From an uncultured Bacilli bacterium (lineage in GTDB: Bacteria; Bacillota_I; Bacilli_A; RF39; UBA660), in the NCBI GenBank assembly GCA_947629265.1, contig CANRCZ010000013.1, positions 1 to 35,817 on the forward strand: a stretch of DNA of 35,817 nt. The letters are read 5' to 3'. This document shows positions 15,758 to 24,215 of the stretch, one piece after another. Numbering within the stretch: position 1 is the stretch's first letter; each line of letters begins with the position of its first letter. The notes under the pieces were generated by a model. That model ran no database searches and was not told the DNA's origin. It was given only the letters and a program-made list of their open reading frames with translations. The translations under genes were made by a program, and so were the position numbers.

Positions 15758-15785
15758 AAGATTTCTACGGAAATCTTTTTTTAAG
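15757..15785 (+). terminator. Terminator of the aspS-gatCAB operon
   Basis: AAAAGATTT/AAATCTTTT hairpin with a CTACGG loop, followed by a T run. Confidence 0.75.
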
Positions 15786-15838
15786 TACCTTATTTTGAAA
15801 TTTTTTAATTATAATGATAAAAAAATTTAATTTATGTA

Positions 15839-15868
15839 TTGTGAAAATATACCATATAATGTTATAAT
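15839..15868 (+). promoter_or_regulatory. Promoter of an orphan small RNA
   Basis: TTGTGA (15839-15844), an 18-base spacer and TATAAT (15863-15868), in the gatB/acyltransferase gap. Confidence 0.5.
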
Positions 15869-15874
15869 TAATAT

Positions 15875-15980
15875 GCAATCTTAAGATTGCATTGTAACAT
15901 TTAACTTTGCTGTGTATGTCACCCACAGCAAATATTTATTTTGGAAATAGTTTCTATTATAGAACTATTTTTATTTTGCA
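15875..15980 (+). ncRNA. Orphan structured small RNA
   Basis: No reading frame of note. Three hairpins follow the promoter: the perfect palindrome GCAATCTTAAGATTGC (15875-15890); a 9-bp stem TTTGCTGTG/CACAGCAAA (15906-15932); and a terminator-like stem AAATAGTTTCTA/TAGAACTATTT (15945-15971) ending in TTTATTTT. I recognise no known riboswitch or RNA family. It could be a free small RNA of about 100 bases or a leader of the acyltransferase gene with attenuation. Confidence 0.55.
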
Positions 15981-16037
15981 ATAAATGTTATAATATCTAG
16001 TAGATAAATATTAATTTGAATTAAGAAGTGATTTAAT

Positions 16038-17267
16038 ATGAAATATAGAAATGAAATAGTGATTACTTTAATAATGACTATATTAGTATTGTTTTTAAGA
16101 TGGATGAATATATTACAAATAGAAAATAATTTAGGTAAGCCATTGATAACGGTATGTTTAATTATAATTTGTAGTCTTATTTCTATATTATTTCAAAACG
16201 ATATAGATAAAAATCACAATAAATATAATCTTAATTACAAAAATATAGATATATTAAAGTATATATGTGCCATTTTAATTATTATTTTACATTTGCGGCC
16301 TTTTCAAAATTTTTCAGATGAATTAGATCTTGCGTTTAATAATATAATAACCAGAATATGTGTTCCCATGTTTTTTCTAATAACTGGCTATTTTGTAGCT
16401 AAAAAAGAAAAAGATAGTCCGAACTATATAAAGAATTACATTAAAAAAATAATACCTTTATATTTAGTATGGAGTGCCATATATATACCTGTGATTGTAG
16501 GATATGCATTATCAAATATATCAACAATAAATAGTTATTTGTCTAGTATAGCAATACCTTTATATTTTTTTATACCATTTATTTTAATCATTATACCTAT
16601 TGTTTTAATAATTGCTCTTATTTATACGGGTGTTTATTATCACTTATGGTATTTTCCGGCGTTAATTTGCTCCTTAATTGTGTTATCCAAATGGAAGAAA
16701 AAATTTAATATCAAAATTTTACTAGCAATTTCATTTATTTTATTGCTATTTGGTGCTACTGAAACATATTACGGAGTATTGCCTTTTAATATACAACGAT
16801 TAATATCGTTTTATTACAATATATTTTTTACTACTAGGAATTTTTTGTTTTTTGGTTTGTTTTATGTGGTACTTGGATATTTTATGGGTTTAAAAAAAGA
16901 TCTTTATTCAAAATATTGTTTCGAAAAATTAGTTGTTTGTATTTTCTTTTTAATATTTGAAGCAGTTATATTACATGATATGCATAGATTAAATAGTAAC
17001 ATATTATTATCATGTGTACCTTTGACATATTATTTATTTATATCTACTATTTATTTAAGCAATAATTTAAAAATGAGTTTTCAATTTAGAGACTTATCAA
17101 AATATTATTATTTTATACATCCAATGATTATCTTTGTTATTTCAATATTATTTAAAAAAATTAGTAATTATCCAGACATTAATATTTTAGTAGTATTGAT
17201 AATAACGCATATTATCTCAATAATAATTATTAAATTAAAGGAAAAAAATAAAAAGTTAATTATTTAA
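16038..17267 (+). CDS. Acyltransferase 3 family membrane protein
   Basis: A 409-residue integral membrane protein with about 11 hydrophobic segments. After two extra N-terminal segments comes the acyltransferase-3 (OafA/YrhL) core: NIDILKYICAILIIILHLRP (His in the first core segment), RICVPMFFLITGYFVAKKE and KIIPLYLVWSAIYIP, then YHLWYFPALI. These enzymes move acyl groups onto surface sugars or other extracellular acceptors. The acceptor is unknown. Codon use differs from the housekeeping blocks (ATA and GATATA instead of ATC and GATATCG), suggesting acquisition. It is monocistronic, with TATAAT near 15988. Confidence 0.85.
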   Translation: MKYRNEIVITLIMTILVLFLRWMNILQIENNLGKPLITVCLIIICSLISILFQNDIDKNHNKYNLNYKNIDILKYICAILIIILHLRPFQNFSDELDLAFNNIITRICVPMFFLITGYFVAKKEKDSPNYIKNYIKKIIPLYLVWSAIYIPVIVGYALSNISTINSYLSSIAIPLYFFIPFILIIIPIVLIIALIYTGVYYHLWYFPALICSLIVLSKWKKKFNIKILLAISFILLLFGATETYYGVLPFNIQRLISFYYNIFFTTRNFLFFGLFYVVLGYFMGLKKDLYSKYCFEKLVVCIFFLIFEAVILHDMHRLNSNILLSCVPLTYYLFISTIYLSNNLKMSFQFRDLSKYYYFIHPMIIFVISILFKKISNYPDINILVVLIITHIISIIIIKLKEKNKKLII

Positions 17268-17294
17268 CAATTTACAATTTATATGAGTAAAAAA

Positions 17295-17384
17295 AGAAAT
17301 GTTAGGATATTTTTACATTATGTTAATTGAATTTGATAGTTTATCATAGCAAAATATATTAATTTGTTAATTGGAGGTAATTGT
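17295..17384 (+). repeat. 90-bp leader repeat, copy 1
   Basis: Almost identical to 18414-18505. It starts AGAAATGTTAGGATATTTTT and runs up to the start codon of the next gene, including its ribosome binding site. In one frame it reads EMLGYFYIMLIEFDSLS and stops, so it looks like the copied tail of a gene plus the following intergenic region. Confidence 0.8.
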
Positions 17385-17696
17385 ATGAAAACAAATAAAA
17401 CTTTATCTATTGCTATAATAGTAGTAAACGTTATGGGGCTTTTATGTTTAATCTATTTTGCTATTTTATATTTAACACATGATACCTTTATTTATAATCC
17501 TGATGCCATGTTACCAATCGAAACTTGGGATAGAGCAGGTATGACTTTAACTATAGGTTTTATACCTTTGTTGATAGCTAATATATTTGCATTTTTGTAT
17601 ATATTAAAAGATAAAATTAAAAAGTCATTAAGACTATTATTCTTTATTCCAAGTTTAATATGTTTAGTTTTAGTTATAAGTTATTGGTTTATATGA
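17385..17696 (+). CDS. Small integral membrane protein, function unknown
   Basis: A 103-residue protein with three hydrophobic segments (about 8-30, 52-74 and 82-102). A polar loop between the first two contains YNPDAMLPIETWDRAG. I recognise no family. ATG 17385 has GGAGGT eight bases upstream. The gene begins directly after copy 1 of the 90-bp repeat, just as the XRE gene begins after copy 2. A short out-of-frame remnant (FIQENSLEEIAKNKYADDYD) follows before the TfoX gene. Confidence 0.65.
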   Translation: MKTNKTLSIAIIVVNVMGLLCLIYFAILYLTHDTFIYNPDAMLPIETWDRAGMTLTIGFIPLLIANIFAFLYILKDKIKKSLRLLFFIPSLICLVLVISYWFI

Positions 17697-17813
17697 AAGT
17701 AATAGTTATTTAGAGGTAAATACTTGCTTTATTCAGGAAAACTCATTGGAAGAAATAGCAAAAAATAAATATGCAGATGACTACGATAAAGAAGATAAAT
17801 TAAATGTAAGATA
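17670..17813 (+). pseudogene. Small coding remnant
   Basis: One frame reads LYESNSYLEVNTCFIQENS, then LEEIAKNKYADDYDKED and a stop. It has codon structure but no start of its own and overlaps the end of the preceding gene. Probably the C-terminal leftover of a deleted gene. Confidence 0.3.
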
Positions 17814-17841
17814 AATAGTAATTTGAAAGTGAGTTGATATA

Positions 17842-18141
17842 ATGGCTACAACAAAAGAGTATAAAGATTTTGTATTAGAACAATTAAATTTATTAGATAA
17901 CATTACTTGTAAACCAATGATGGGAGAATATTTACTTTATTACAATAATATTTTATTTGGTGGTATATATGATGATAGATTACTTGTTAAAATAGTTGAT
18001 ACAAATAAAAAGTATGATATGAATGAACAGACACCTTATGAAAGTGCTAAACCTATGTATTTAGTTGATGATATAGATAATAAAGAATTCTTAAAAGAAA
18101 TTGTTATTGAAACTTGTAAAGGCTTACCAATAAAAAAGTAA
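17842..18141 (+). CDS. TfoX N-terminal domain family protein
   Basis: A 99-residue protein that is a single TfoX-N domain. It starts MATTKEYKDFVLEQLNLL and has the family block CKPMMGEYLLYYNNILFGGI, then DDRLLVKIV and MYLVDDIDNKEFL. The domain is named after the Haemophilus competence regulator TfoX/Sxy; short stand-alone Firmicute versions have no proven role. It lies just upstream of a DUF3781 gene, a pairing also seen in other Firmicutes. Ribosome binding site AAAGTGAG. Confidence 0.88.
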   Translation: MATTKEYKDFVLEQLNLLDNITCKPMMGEYLLYYNNILFGGIYDDRLLVKIVDTNKKYDMNEQTPYESAKPMYLVDDIDNKEFLKEIVIETCKGLPIKK

Positions 18142-18156
18142 AGAGGTTTAGATTAT

Positions 18157-18401
18157 ATGAATAAAGAAATATTATTATCAAATATTGATAAAATTCATAC
18201 TACTGAAATGGGTATTGATAGAATCAAAAAAATCTAAAATTAGATACAAATGCTGTAGTAGAGTATTGTAAAAATAAAGTTTTAGATAAAAATTGTAATA
18301 TATATAAACAAGGAAAGAATTGGTATTGTGAAATTGAAAATATAATAATAACTATTAACTCATATAGCTATACAATTATAACAGCACATACCAAAAGATA
18401 A
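18157..18401 (+). pseudogene. DUF3781 family protein, frameshifted in a poly-A run
   Basis: The first frame starts MNKEILLSNIDKIHTTEMGI and stops after RIKKI. The AAAAAAA run at 18226-18232 is one base short. With one more A the frame continues NLKLDTNAVVEYCKNKV, GKNWYCEIENIIITINSYSY and TIITAHTKR, which is the whole DUF3781 domain. Decay, slippage at the A run or a sequencing error can explain it. The family's function is unknown. It lies 15 bases after the TfoX-N gene. Confidence 0.75.
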
Positions 18402-18413
18402 ATTACAATTTTT

Positions 18414-18505
18414 AGAAATGTTAGGATATTTTTACATTATGTTAATTGAATTTGATAGTTTATCATAGCAACATATATTAAAATGTTATTGGATGGTGAT
18501 TGTAT
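18414..18505 (+). repeat. 90-bp leader repeat, copy 2
   Basis: Second copy of the sequence at 17295-17384, fused out of frame to the end of the DUF3781 gene and ending at the XRE gene start. Confidence 0.8.
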
Positions 18506-18844
18506 ATGACTATAGGTGAAAAGATTATTGAAAAAAGAAAAAAATTAAACTATTCACAAGAAAAACTTTCTGATATTTTAGGAATAACAAGACAAACATT
18601 ATCCAATTGGGAAAGTAATATAACTAGTCCTGATTTAAGACAATCAAAAAAGTTGTGTGAAATTTTTGAGATATCTATGGATGAACTTGTAGGTAATGAT
18701 ATTAATAGCATATTGATAAAAAGGACCTCTTATCTTGAAAAAAATTTTCATGGAATACATGATTTGTTAAAATTAACTATAATAGTTGTTGGGAGTTTTA
18801 TGTTAATAGTTATACTACTTTTATTGTTTTTATATTTTGGATAA
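18506..18844 (+). CDS. XRE-family transcriptional regulator with C-terminal membrane anchor
   Basis: A 112-residue protein. Residues 1-65 are a Cro/CI-type helix-turn-helix domain, with the core LSDILGITRQTLSNWESNIT and the dimer-side ISMDELVG. After a short linker one hydrophobic segment (about 86-110, IIVVGSFMLIVILLLLFLYF) ends the protein, so the DNA-binding part is probably tethered to the membrane. The start is ATG 18506 after GGATGGTGAT. A 42-residue membrane peptide gene follows within 14 bases and is probably its partner, as in other small XRE-plus-membrane-peptide pairs. Confidence 0.85.
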   Translation: MTIGEKIIEKRKKLNYSQEKLSDILGITRQTLSNWESNITSPDLRQSKKLCEIFEISMDELVGNDINSILIKRTSYLEKNFHGIHDLLKLTIIVVGSFMLIVILLLLFLYFG

Positions 18845-18858
18845 GGAGGGCAAGAAAA

Positions 18859-18987
18859 ATGTTAAATCCATTAGTGTTATTCTTATACTTAATTATTGCT
18901 GTCATCGTTTCAGTAGTATTGTATTTTATTATTAAGTTGGCAGTTAAATCGGCAATAAATGAAATAAATAATGAAAAAAAATGCTAA
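18859..18987 (+). CDS. 42-residue membrane peptide next to the XRE regulator
   Basis: ATG with GGAGGG upstream opens a peptide starting MLNPLVLFLYLIIAVIVSVV, continuing to a single membrane span of about 25 residues and a charged tail (NEINNEKKC). It resembles small DUF6019-like peptides that accompany XRE regulators in Firmicutes; the assignment is from memory of the pattern. Its position suggests a function with the membrane-tethered regulator. Confidence 0.65.
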   Translation: MLNPLVLFLYLIIAVIVSVVLYFIIKLAVKSAINEINNEKKC

Positions 18988-19021
18988 TATTTTAGGAAAT
19001 TAATTATAGTGTGTATAAGTA

Positions 19022-19050
19022 AGATTATCAAAAAATTGATAGTCTTTTTG
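19022..19050 (+). terminator. Terminator of the XRE/peptide unit
   Basis: GATTATCA/TGATAGTC hairpin followed by TTTTT. Confidence 0.65.
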
Positions 19051-19053
19051 GAT

Positions 19054-19084
19054 AATAAAAAAAAGCTAAGTAAAACTTAGCTAA
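19054..19084 (-). terminator. Terminator of the HIT gene
   Basis: AGCTAAGT/ACTTAGCT hairpin; on the minus strand it is followed by a run of eight T. Confidence 0.75.
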
Positions 19085-19087
19085 TAA

Positions 19088-19453
19088 TCAATCTTTAATT
19101 TTATTATAGATATCTTCAACTTTTAATAGTTCTTGATTATCTTTATAATATGGTTTTAAATGTAGGTGAAAATGTTTAATTTCTTGTATATCACCATTAT
19201 TTTGAATTAAGGTTAACCCATCAATATTTAATTTTTCTTCCAATAATTTTTTCATTTTTTTAGCAGTTTCCATAATATGATTTAATGTATCTAAATCAAT
19301 GTCATCCAAATCTTTAAAATGTTTCTTAGGTACAATTAGAGAATGACCATTACTATCAGGGTTAACATCTAAAAATACCTTTACAATATCATCTTCATAT
19401 ATTGTATAAGAATTAATACTACCTTGAGCAATTTTACAAAATAAACAATCCAT
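19088..19453 (-). CDS. HIT family nucleotide hydrolase
   Basis: A 121-residue histidine-triad protein that hydrolyses nucleoside 5'-monophosphate derivatives such as AMP-lysine type adducts. It starts CLFCKIAQGSINSYTIYEDD and has NPDSNGHSLIVPKKHFKDLD in the middle. The catalytic triad HFHLHLKP has His at residues 94, 96 and 98. The two N-terminal Cys (CxxC) may hold zinc, as in Hinge-type bacterial HIT proteins. It is the only minus-strand gene between the island and the suf operon, with a good promoter (19504-19476) and AGGAGGT. Confidence 0.93.
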   Translation of the reverse strand: MDCLFCKIAQGSINSYTIYEDDIVKVFLDVNPDSNGHSLIVPKKHFKDLDDIDLDTLNHIMETAKKMKKLLEEKLNIDGLTLIQNNGDIQEIKHFHLHLKPYYKDNQELLKVEDIYNKIKD

Positions 19454-19475
19454 ATCTTTTACCTCCTATAATAAA

Positions 19476-19504
19476 ATTATAACAAAAAATTGAGCTTAAC
19501 TCAA
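19476..19504 (-). promoter_or_regulatory. Promoter of the HIT gene with an overlapping palindrome
   Basis: Minus strand TTGAGT (19504-19499), a 17-base spacer and TATAAT (19481-19476). The -35 box lies inside the inverted repeat ATTGAG-CTTAA-CTCAAT (19489-19505), which could be an operator. Confidence 0.55.
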
Positions 19505-19611
19505 TTTAATCGTGAATATCTGCGAATATTCTATCTATATATTGATAAAATTGTTAAAAAATATACAAAAATTAAATAAAAAATGATAAAATGGTTAATG
19601 GAGATGATTAA

Positions 19612-20358
19612 ATGCATACATTAAAAATAGAGCATTTAGATGTTAGTATAAATGATAAAAAAATATTAAAAGATTTTAATTTAACAATAAATAGTGGTGA
19701 AATCCATGCTATCATGGGACCAAACGGTATAGGAAAAAGTACCTTAACTAAAGTCATCATGGGGAGTAGTGACTATAAAGTAGAAAAAGGAAAAATCACC
19801 TATGATAATAAAGATATCTTAAGCTTAAAAACCGATGAGAGAGCTAGAATGGGTTTATTTCTAGCAATGCAGTCACCAAGTGAAATAGAGGGTGTATCTA
19901 ATGCCGACTTTCTAAAGACAGCCGTATCATCAAAAGAAGATAACTTTAAACTACTACCATTTATTAAAGAACTAGAAGCTAACTACAACAATCTAAATAT
20001 GGATAAACAGATGATCCATCGCTCCTTAAATGTCGGCTATAGCGGTGGTGAAAAAAAGAAAAACGAGATAATTCAGCTAAAGATGCTAAAACCTAGTTTC
20101 ATCATGCTAGACGAAATCGATTCCGGCCTTGATGTCGATAGTTTAAAACTAGTTGGCGAGCAAATAATGGATTACTATAAAAAAAATGATAGCGCTATCT
20201 TATTAATTACTCACTATCAAAGACTACTTGATTATATCAAACCCGATTACGTACATATAATAAGTGAGGGAACAGTAATTAAAAGTGGCGATAGCACCTT
20301 AGTTCAATTAATCGAAGAAAAAGGATACGACTATTTCAAGGATGGTACTAATGAATAA
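19612..20358 (+). CDS. sufC: Fe-S cluster assembly ATPase SufC
   Basis: ABC-type ATPase (248 residues) of the SUF iron-sulphur cluster assembly system; it drives the SufB/D scaffold. Walker A is GPNGIGKST (36-44), the Q-loop region is FLAMQSPSEIEGV, the signature is YSGGEKKKNEI (143-153, with the extra Lys typical of SufC), Walker B is SFIMLDEIDSGLD and the H-loop is LLITHYQR. It is the first of three tightly linked genes (sufC, sufB/D-like, sufS). Its end overlaps the next gene by eight bases. Preceded by GGAGATGATTAA. Confidence 0.95.
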   Translation: MHTLKIEHLDVSINDKKILKDFNLTINSGEIHAIMGPNGIGKSTLTKVIMGSSDYKVEKGKITYDNKDILSLKTDERARMGLFLAMQSPSEIEGVSNADFLKTAVSSKEDNFKLLPFIKELEANYNNLNMDKQMIHRSLNVGYSGGEKKKNEIIQLKMLKPSFIMLDEIDSGLDVDSLKLVGEQIMDYYKKNDSAILLITHYQRLLDYIKPDYVHIISEGTVIKSGDSTLVQLIEEKGYDYFKDGTNE

Positions 20359-21127
20359 GATAGTTGTTAAAAATGACCAAATAGAACTACTAGAAACTGA
20401 CGATTTAATTGTCGTTTCACTAGCTGGCGATGAATTAAATCAGGCCGTAACAAATTTAAACATTAAAATAAAACAGAATACGACTATCGATATCGACTAT
20501 GATAACAATACCAAATTGAATGTTAAAATAGAGGTATTAGAAAATGTCGAAGCAGTTATCAACGAAATAAAAAAAGAAGAAAATACCAAAGTTCAAAATA
20601 AATATTATCTAGAAAAAAATAGTACCTTAACCATCAATAAATTTTGTGATAGCTTAAAAACTAACGAACTAGATATCATATGCTTAAAAGGCGAAAAAGC
20701 TTCGATAAATTATAATTTTAAAGTTATAAGCAAAGATACGAATATTTATAACATAATGGTTTATCATTTTAATCATAACACTAATTCCAATATCATCAAT
20801 AAAGGCGTCTCTATTTTAAATGGTGATTTGACATTCAACGTAACAAGTATCGTCTATAAAGGTATCAAAGGATGTAACGTAAGTCAAAATAACCGTATCA
20901 TCAACACAAACGATAACCTATCAAGAATTAATCCCGTTTTGTTAATCGATGAAGAAGACGTATCCGCTAATCACTCAGCCTATATCGGAAAATTCAAAGA
21001 AGACGATATTTTCTATCTACAAAGTAGAGGAATAACTAAAGAAGATGCTATCAACCTTTTAATAAGAGGTTTCTTACATGACAACAACGAAGAAGTAAAT
21101 AAAATAATAGATGAGTACTGGGGGTGA
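20351..21127 (+). CDS. Short SufB/SufD-family scaffold protein
   Basis: A 258-residue protein; SufB is usually about 465 and SufD about 400. The C-terminal part carries the SufB/D core: RINPVLLIDEEDVSANHSAY, with the conserved His, then IFYLQSRGITKEDAINLLIR. The N-terminal half is a compact beta-rich stretch with no recognisable N-terminal helical domain. The canonical complex needs both SufB and SufD, but only this one protein is encoded between sufC and sufS. It may form a homodimeric scaffold, or its partner may be elsewhere. Start at ATG 20351, with AAGGATGG upstream, overlapping sufC. Confidence 0.85.
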   Translation: MNKIVVKNDQIELLETDDLIVVSLAGDELNQAVTNLNIKIKQNTTIDIDYDNNTKLNVKIEVLENVEAVINEIKKEENTKVQNKYYLEKNSTLTINKFCDSLKTNELDIICLKGEKASINYNFKVISKDTNIYNIMVYHFNHNTNSNIINKGVSILNGDLTFNVTSIVYKGIKGCNVSQNNRIINTNDNLSRINPVLLIDEEDVSANHSAYIGKFKEDDIFYLQSRGITKEDAINLLIRGFLHDNNEEVNKIIDEYWG

Positions 21128-21131
21128 ATAA

Positions 21132-22325
21132 ATGTTTCGCGATGATTTTAATATTTTAAAAGATGACCTTATCTATTTTGATAGTGGGGCTACAACTTTA
21201 AAACCAAAAGTTCTTTCAGCTTCTACTATAGAGTACTATGATAAATATTCCGCTAATGCCCATAGAGGTGACTATAAACTAAGTTACTATGTCGATAAAA
21301 AAATCGATGAGACTAGAGATTTAATTAAAGAACTAATTAATGCCAAAAGTAAAAAAGAGATTATCTTTACTAACAATGCAACCGATTCCTTAAACAAAAT
21401 TATTTTTGGATACTATAAAAACATTTTAAAAAAAGACGACGAAGTTATTCTAACTAAAAGTGAACACGCTTCTAACTTGTTACCTTGGTTTGAATTAAAA
21501 GATGAAATAGGTATAAAAATAAAATATATCGACCTTACTGACGACTATAAAGTTACCTTAGATAATTTAAAAAAATGTGTAACATCTAACACAAAAGTTG
21601 TCAGTCTAGCTCACGTTACTAACGTTATCGGCGACGTCAGACCAATTAAAGAAATAAGCGATTACGTTCATAAATACAATATCGATTTAGTAGTAGATGG
21701 AGCTCAATCTGTACCTCATTTAAAAGTAGACGTTCAAGAATTAGATATCGACTTTCTAGCTTTCTCAGCGCATAAAATGTATGGTCCTACTGGTATTGGC
21801 ATATTATACGGTAAAGAAAAACTATTAAATAACATTAAACCTATCATCTTCGGTGGGGGAATGAATGCTAGTTTTACTAGTGATGGCGTTAGAATATATA
21901 GTGACATACCAACATTACTAGAAGCCGGTACCCCTAATATAGCTGGTATCTTCGGCTTTAATGGGGTTTTAAAATATTTAGATAAAATAGGTATCGACAC
22001 CATTCATAATTATGAAAGTGAACTTAAAGATTACGCTATTAAAAGACTTAAAGAAATAGATAAGATAATCATCTATAATGAAACTAGCGAGGGAGCTGTC
22101 ATAGCTATCAACTATGAAAACGTCTTCGCTCAGGATTTAGCCGTCTACCTAGATAAGTATAATATTTGTGTTCGAGCTGGTAATCACTGCGCTAAAATAT
22201 TAAAAGAAGAACTAGGTATTAAAAATACCGTTAGAATAAGTTTTGGCATGTATAATACCAAAGAAGAAATCGATAAACTTATCGATGTTCTTAAAAATCC
22301 TAATTTAATGAACGAAATAATATAA
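21132..22325 (+). CDS. sufS: Cysteine desulfurase SufS
   Basis: PLP-dependent enzyme (397 residues) that takes sulphur from Cys for the SUF scaffold. The PLP Lys is in FSAHKMYGPTG (K215), the cofactor aromatic partner region is EHASNLLPW and the persulfide Cys is in RAGNHCAK (C353). The C-terminal RISFGMYNTKEEID is typical of type II SufS enzymes. It follows the scaffold gene by four bases. No sufU or sufE gene lies next to it. A terminator follows. Confidence 0.95.
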   Translation: MFRDDFNILKDDLIYFDSGATTLKPKVLSASTIEYYDKYSANAHRGDYKLSYYVDKKIDETRDLIKELINAKSKKEIIFTNNATDSLNKIIFGYYKNILKKDDEVILTKSEHASNLLPWFELKDEIGIKIKYIDLTDDYKVTLDNLKKCVTSNTKVVSLAHVTNVIGDVRPIKEISDYVHKYNIDLVVDGAQSVPHLKVDVQELDIDFLAFSAHKMYGPTGIGILYGKEKLLNNIKPIIFGGGMNASFTSDGVRIYSDIPTLLEAGTPNIAGIFGFNGVLKYLDKIGIDTIHNYESELKDYAIKRLKEIDKIIIYNETSEGAVIAINYENVFAQDLAVYLDKYNICVRAGNHCAKILKEELGIKNTVRISFGMYNTKEEIDKLIDVLKNPNLMNEII

Positions 22326-22347
22326 GAGCTTTAAAAGCTCTTTTGCT
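22326..22347 (+). terminator. Terminator of the suf operon
   Basis: AGAGCTTTAAAAGCTCTTTTG: palindromic stem GAGCTTT/AAAGCTC followed by TTTT. Confidence 0.65.
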
Positions 22348-22393
22348 TGTATTTAAGTATATAAAATGTTAAAATAAAACATAAGGTGATAGT

Positions 22394-24187
22394 GTGAAAC
22401 AAGAAAATATCAGAAACTTTTCTATTATAGCTCATATAGACCACGGTAAAAGTACTTTAGCGGACCGTATTTTAGAAGCGACAGGTGCTATAACCGATAG
22501 AGAAAAACAGGACCAAATGCTAGATAGTATGGACCTAGAAAGAGAAAGAGGTATAACGATTAAACTTAATACCGTAAGTTTAAAATATAAATTTAGAGGG
22601 GACGAATATACTTTAAATTTAATCGATACACCAGGTCATGTCGATTTTTCTTATGAGGTATCTAGGAGTTTAGCTGCTTGTGAGGGAGCGATACTAGTTG
22701 TCGATGCTGCTCAAGGTATCGAAGCTCAGACGCTCGCTAATCTATATTTAGCCTTAGATAATAATTTAAAAATTATCCCTGTTATCAATAAAATCGATTT
22801 ACCTAATGCCGATATAGAGAAAGTTACTAATGAACTAGTTGATACTTTAGGTTTTGACAAAGAAGAGATTATTTTAACGAGTGCTAAATTAGGAACGGGT
22901 ATTGATGAACTATTAGAAGCTATTGTCGATCGTATACCAGCACCTAGTCAAAAAAATCATCAATTACAAGCTTTAATCTTCGATAGTTTCTTCGATATAT
23001 ATCGCGGTATCGTTATCTTAATTAGAGTAGTAAATGGCAAAGTTAAAATTAAAGATAAAATTAAAATGAAAGCAACTAATGCTGTTTATGAGGTTACAGA
23101 ACTTGGTATTCATAATCCTCATGAGGTAAAAAAACAGGAATTATCTGCTGGTGAGGTAGGTTATTTATGTGCATCTATCAAATCGATATCCGATGTAAAA
23201 GTCGGTGATACTATTATCATGGATGGGGAAGATACACCTTCTTTAGAGGGGTATAAACCGATGAAACCGATGGTCTTTTGTGGACTTTACCCAACTGAAT
23301 CCAGCAAATTCCCAGAACTTAGAGAAGCTTTAGAAAAATTAAAACTTAATGATGCTTCTTTAGAATTTACTCCTGAAACATCAACATCGTTAGGTTTTGG
23401 TTTTCGGTGTGGTTTTTTAGGATTATTACATATGGATATAATTGAAGAGCGGGTAACTAGAGAATTTGGCATCGATTTAATTGCAACTAGTCCATCGGTT
23501 ATCTACGATGTTATTTTAACCGATAAAACCCATCTTTATATCGATAGTCCATCTAAATTACCTGATAGAACCCTTATAAGCGATATTAAGGAACCTTATA
23601 TTACGACTAATATTTTTGTACCGAGCGAATATATAGGTCCGATAATGGAGTTATGTCAAGATAAAAGAGGAAACTACGTCAATATGGAATATTTAAGTAG
23701 TGAACGTGTCAATATTCACTACGATATTCCTCTTTCAGAAATTGTCTACGATTTCTTTGATAGATTAAAATCTTGTACGAAAGGTTACGCTTCCTTTGAT
23801 TACGAACTATCAGGTTATAAAAGTAGCGACTTAGTTAAAATGGACGTCTTATTAAATGGTGAGGTTGTCGATGCTTTAAGTTTAATCGTCCACCGTAGTG
23901 AAGCTTATAGTCGAGGTAAATCTATCGTCGAAAACTTAAAAAAATTAATACCTAGACAACAGTTTGAGGTACCTATTCAAGCAGCTATCGGTTCTAAGAT
24001 TATCGCTAGAGAGACGATTAAAGCCGTAAGAAAAAATGTTCTAGCGAAATGCTATGGTGGTGACGTTTCAAGAAAAAGAAAGTTACTAGAAAAACAAAAA
24101 GAGGGTAAGAAAAGAATGAAGATGGTAGGTAGTGTTGAAATACCACAGGAAGCTTTCTTATCAGTTCTTAAGATGGATAAAGAATAA
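22394..24187 (+). CDS. lepA: Elongation factor 4 (back-translocase LepA)
   Basis: Ribosome-associated GTPase (597 residues). G1 is AHIDHGKST (about 14-22), G2 is RERGITI, G3 DTPGH and G4 NKID. The elongation-factor domains II, III and V follow, then the LepA-specific C-terminal domain, with blocks such as CGLYP and the conserved end [20 protein letters not shown]. The start is GTG, with AAGGTGATA upstream. It lies between the suf operon and a convergent gene and is expected to be a single-gene unit. Confidence 0.97.
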   Translation: MKQENIRNFSIIAHIDHGKSTLADRILEATGAITDREKQDQMLDSMDLERERGITIKLNTVSLKYKFRGDEYTLNLIDTPGHVDFSYEVSRSLAACEGAILVVDAAQGIEAQTLANLYLALDNNLKIIPVINKIDLPNADIEKVTNELVDTLGFDKEEIILTSAKLGTGIDELLEAIVDRIPAPSQKNHQLQALIFDSFFDIYRGIVILIRVVNGKVKIKDKIKMKATNAVYEVTELGIHNPHEVKKQELSAGEVGYLCASIKSISDVKVGDTIIMDGEDTPSLEGYKPMKPMVFCGLYPTESSKFPELREALEKLKLNDASLEFTPETSTSLGFGFRCGFLGLLHMDIIEERVTREFGIDLIATSPSVIYDVILTDKTHLYIDSPSKLPDRTLISDIKEPYITTNIFVPSEYIGPIMELCQDKRGNYVNMEYLSSERVNIHYDIPLSEIVYDFFDRLKSCTKGYASFDYELSGYKSSDLVKMDVLLNGEVVDALSLIVHRSEAYSRGKSIVENLKKLIPRQQFEVPIQAAIGSKIIARETIKAVRKNVLAKCYGGDVSRKRKLLEKQKEGKKRMKMVGSVEIPQEAFLSVLKMDKE

Positions 24188-24215
24188 AAAAAGTATGGTT
24201 ATACTTTTTTTAGTT
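24188..24215. terminator. Shared (bidirectional) terminator between lepA and the minus-strand gene
   Basis: AAAAAAAGTATGGTTATACTTTTTTT: the stem AAGTAT/ATACTT is flanked by A and T runs on both strands. Confidence 0.75.
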
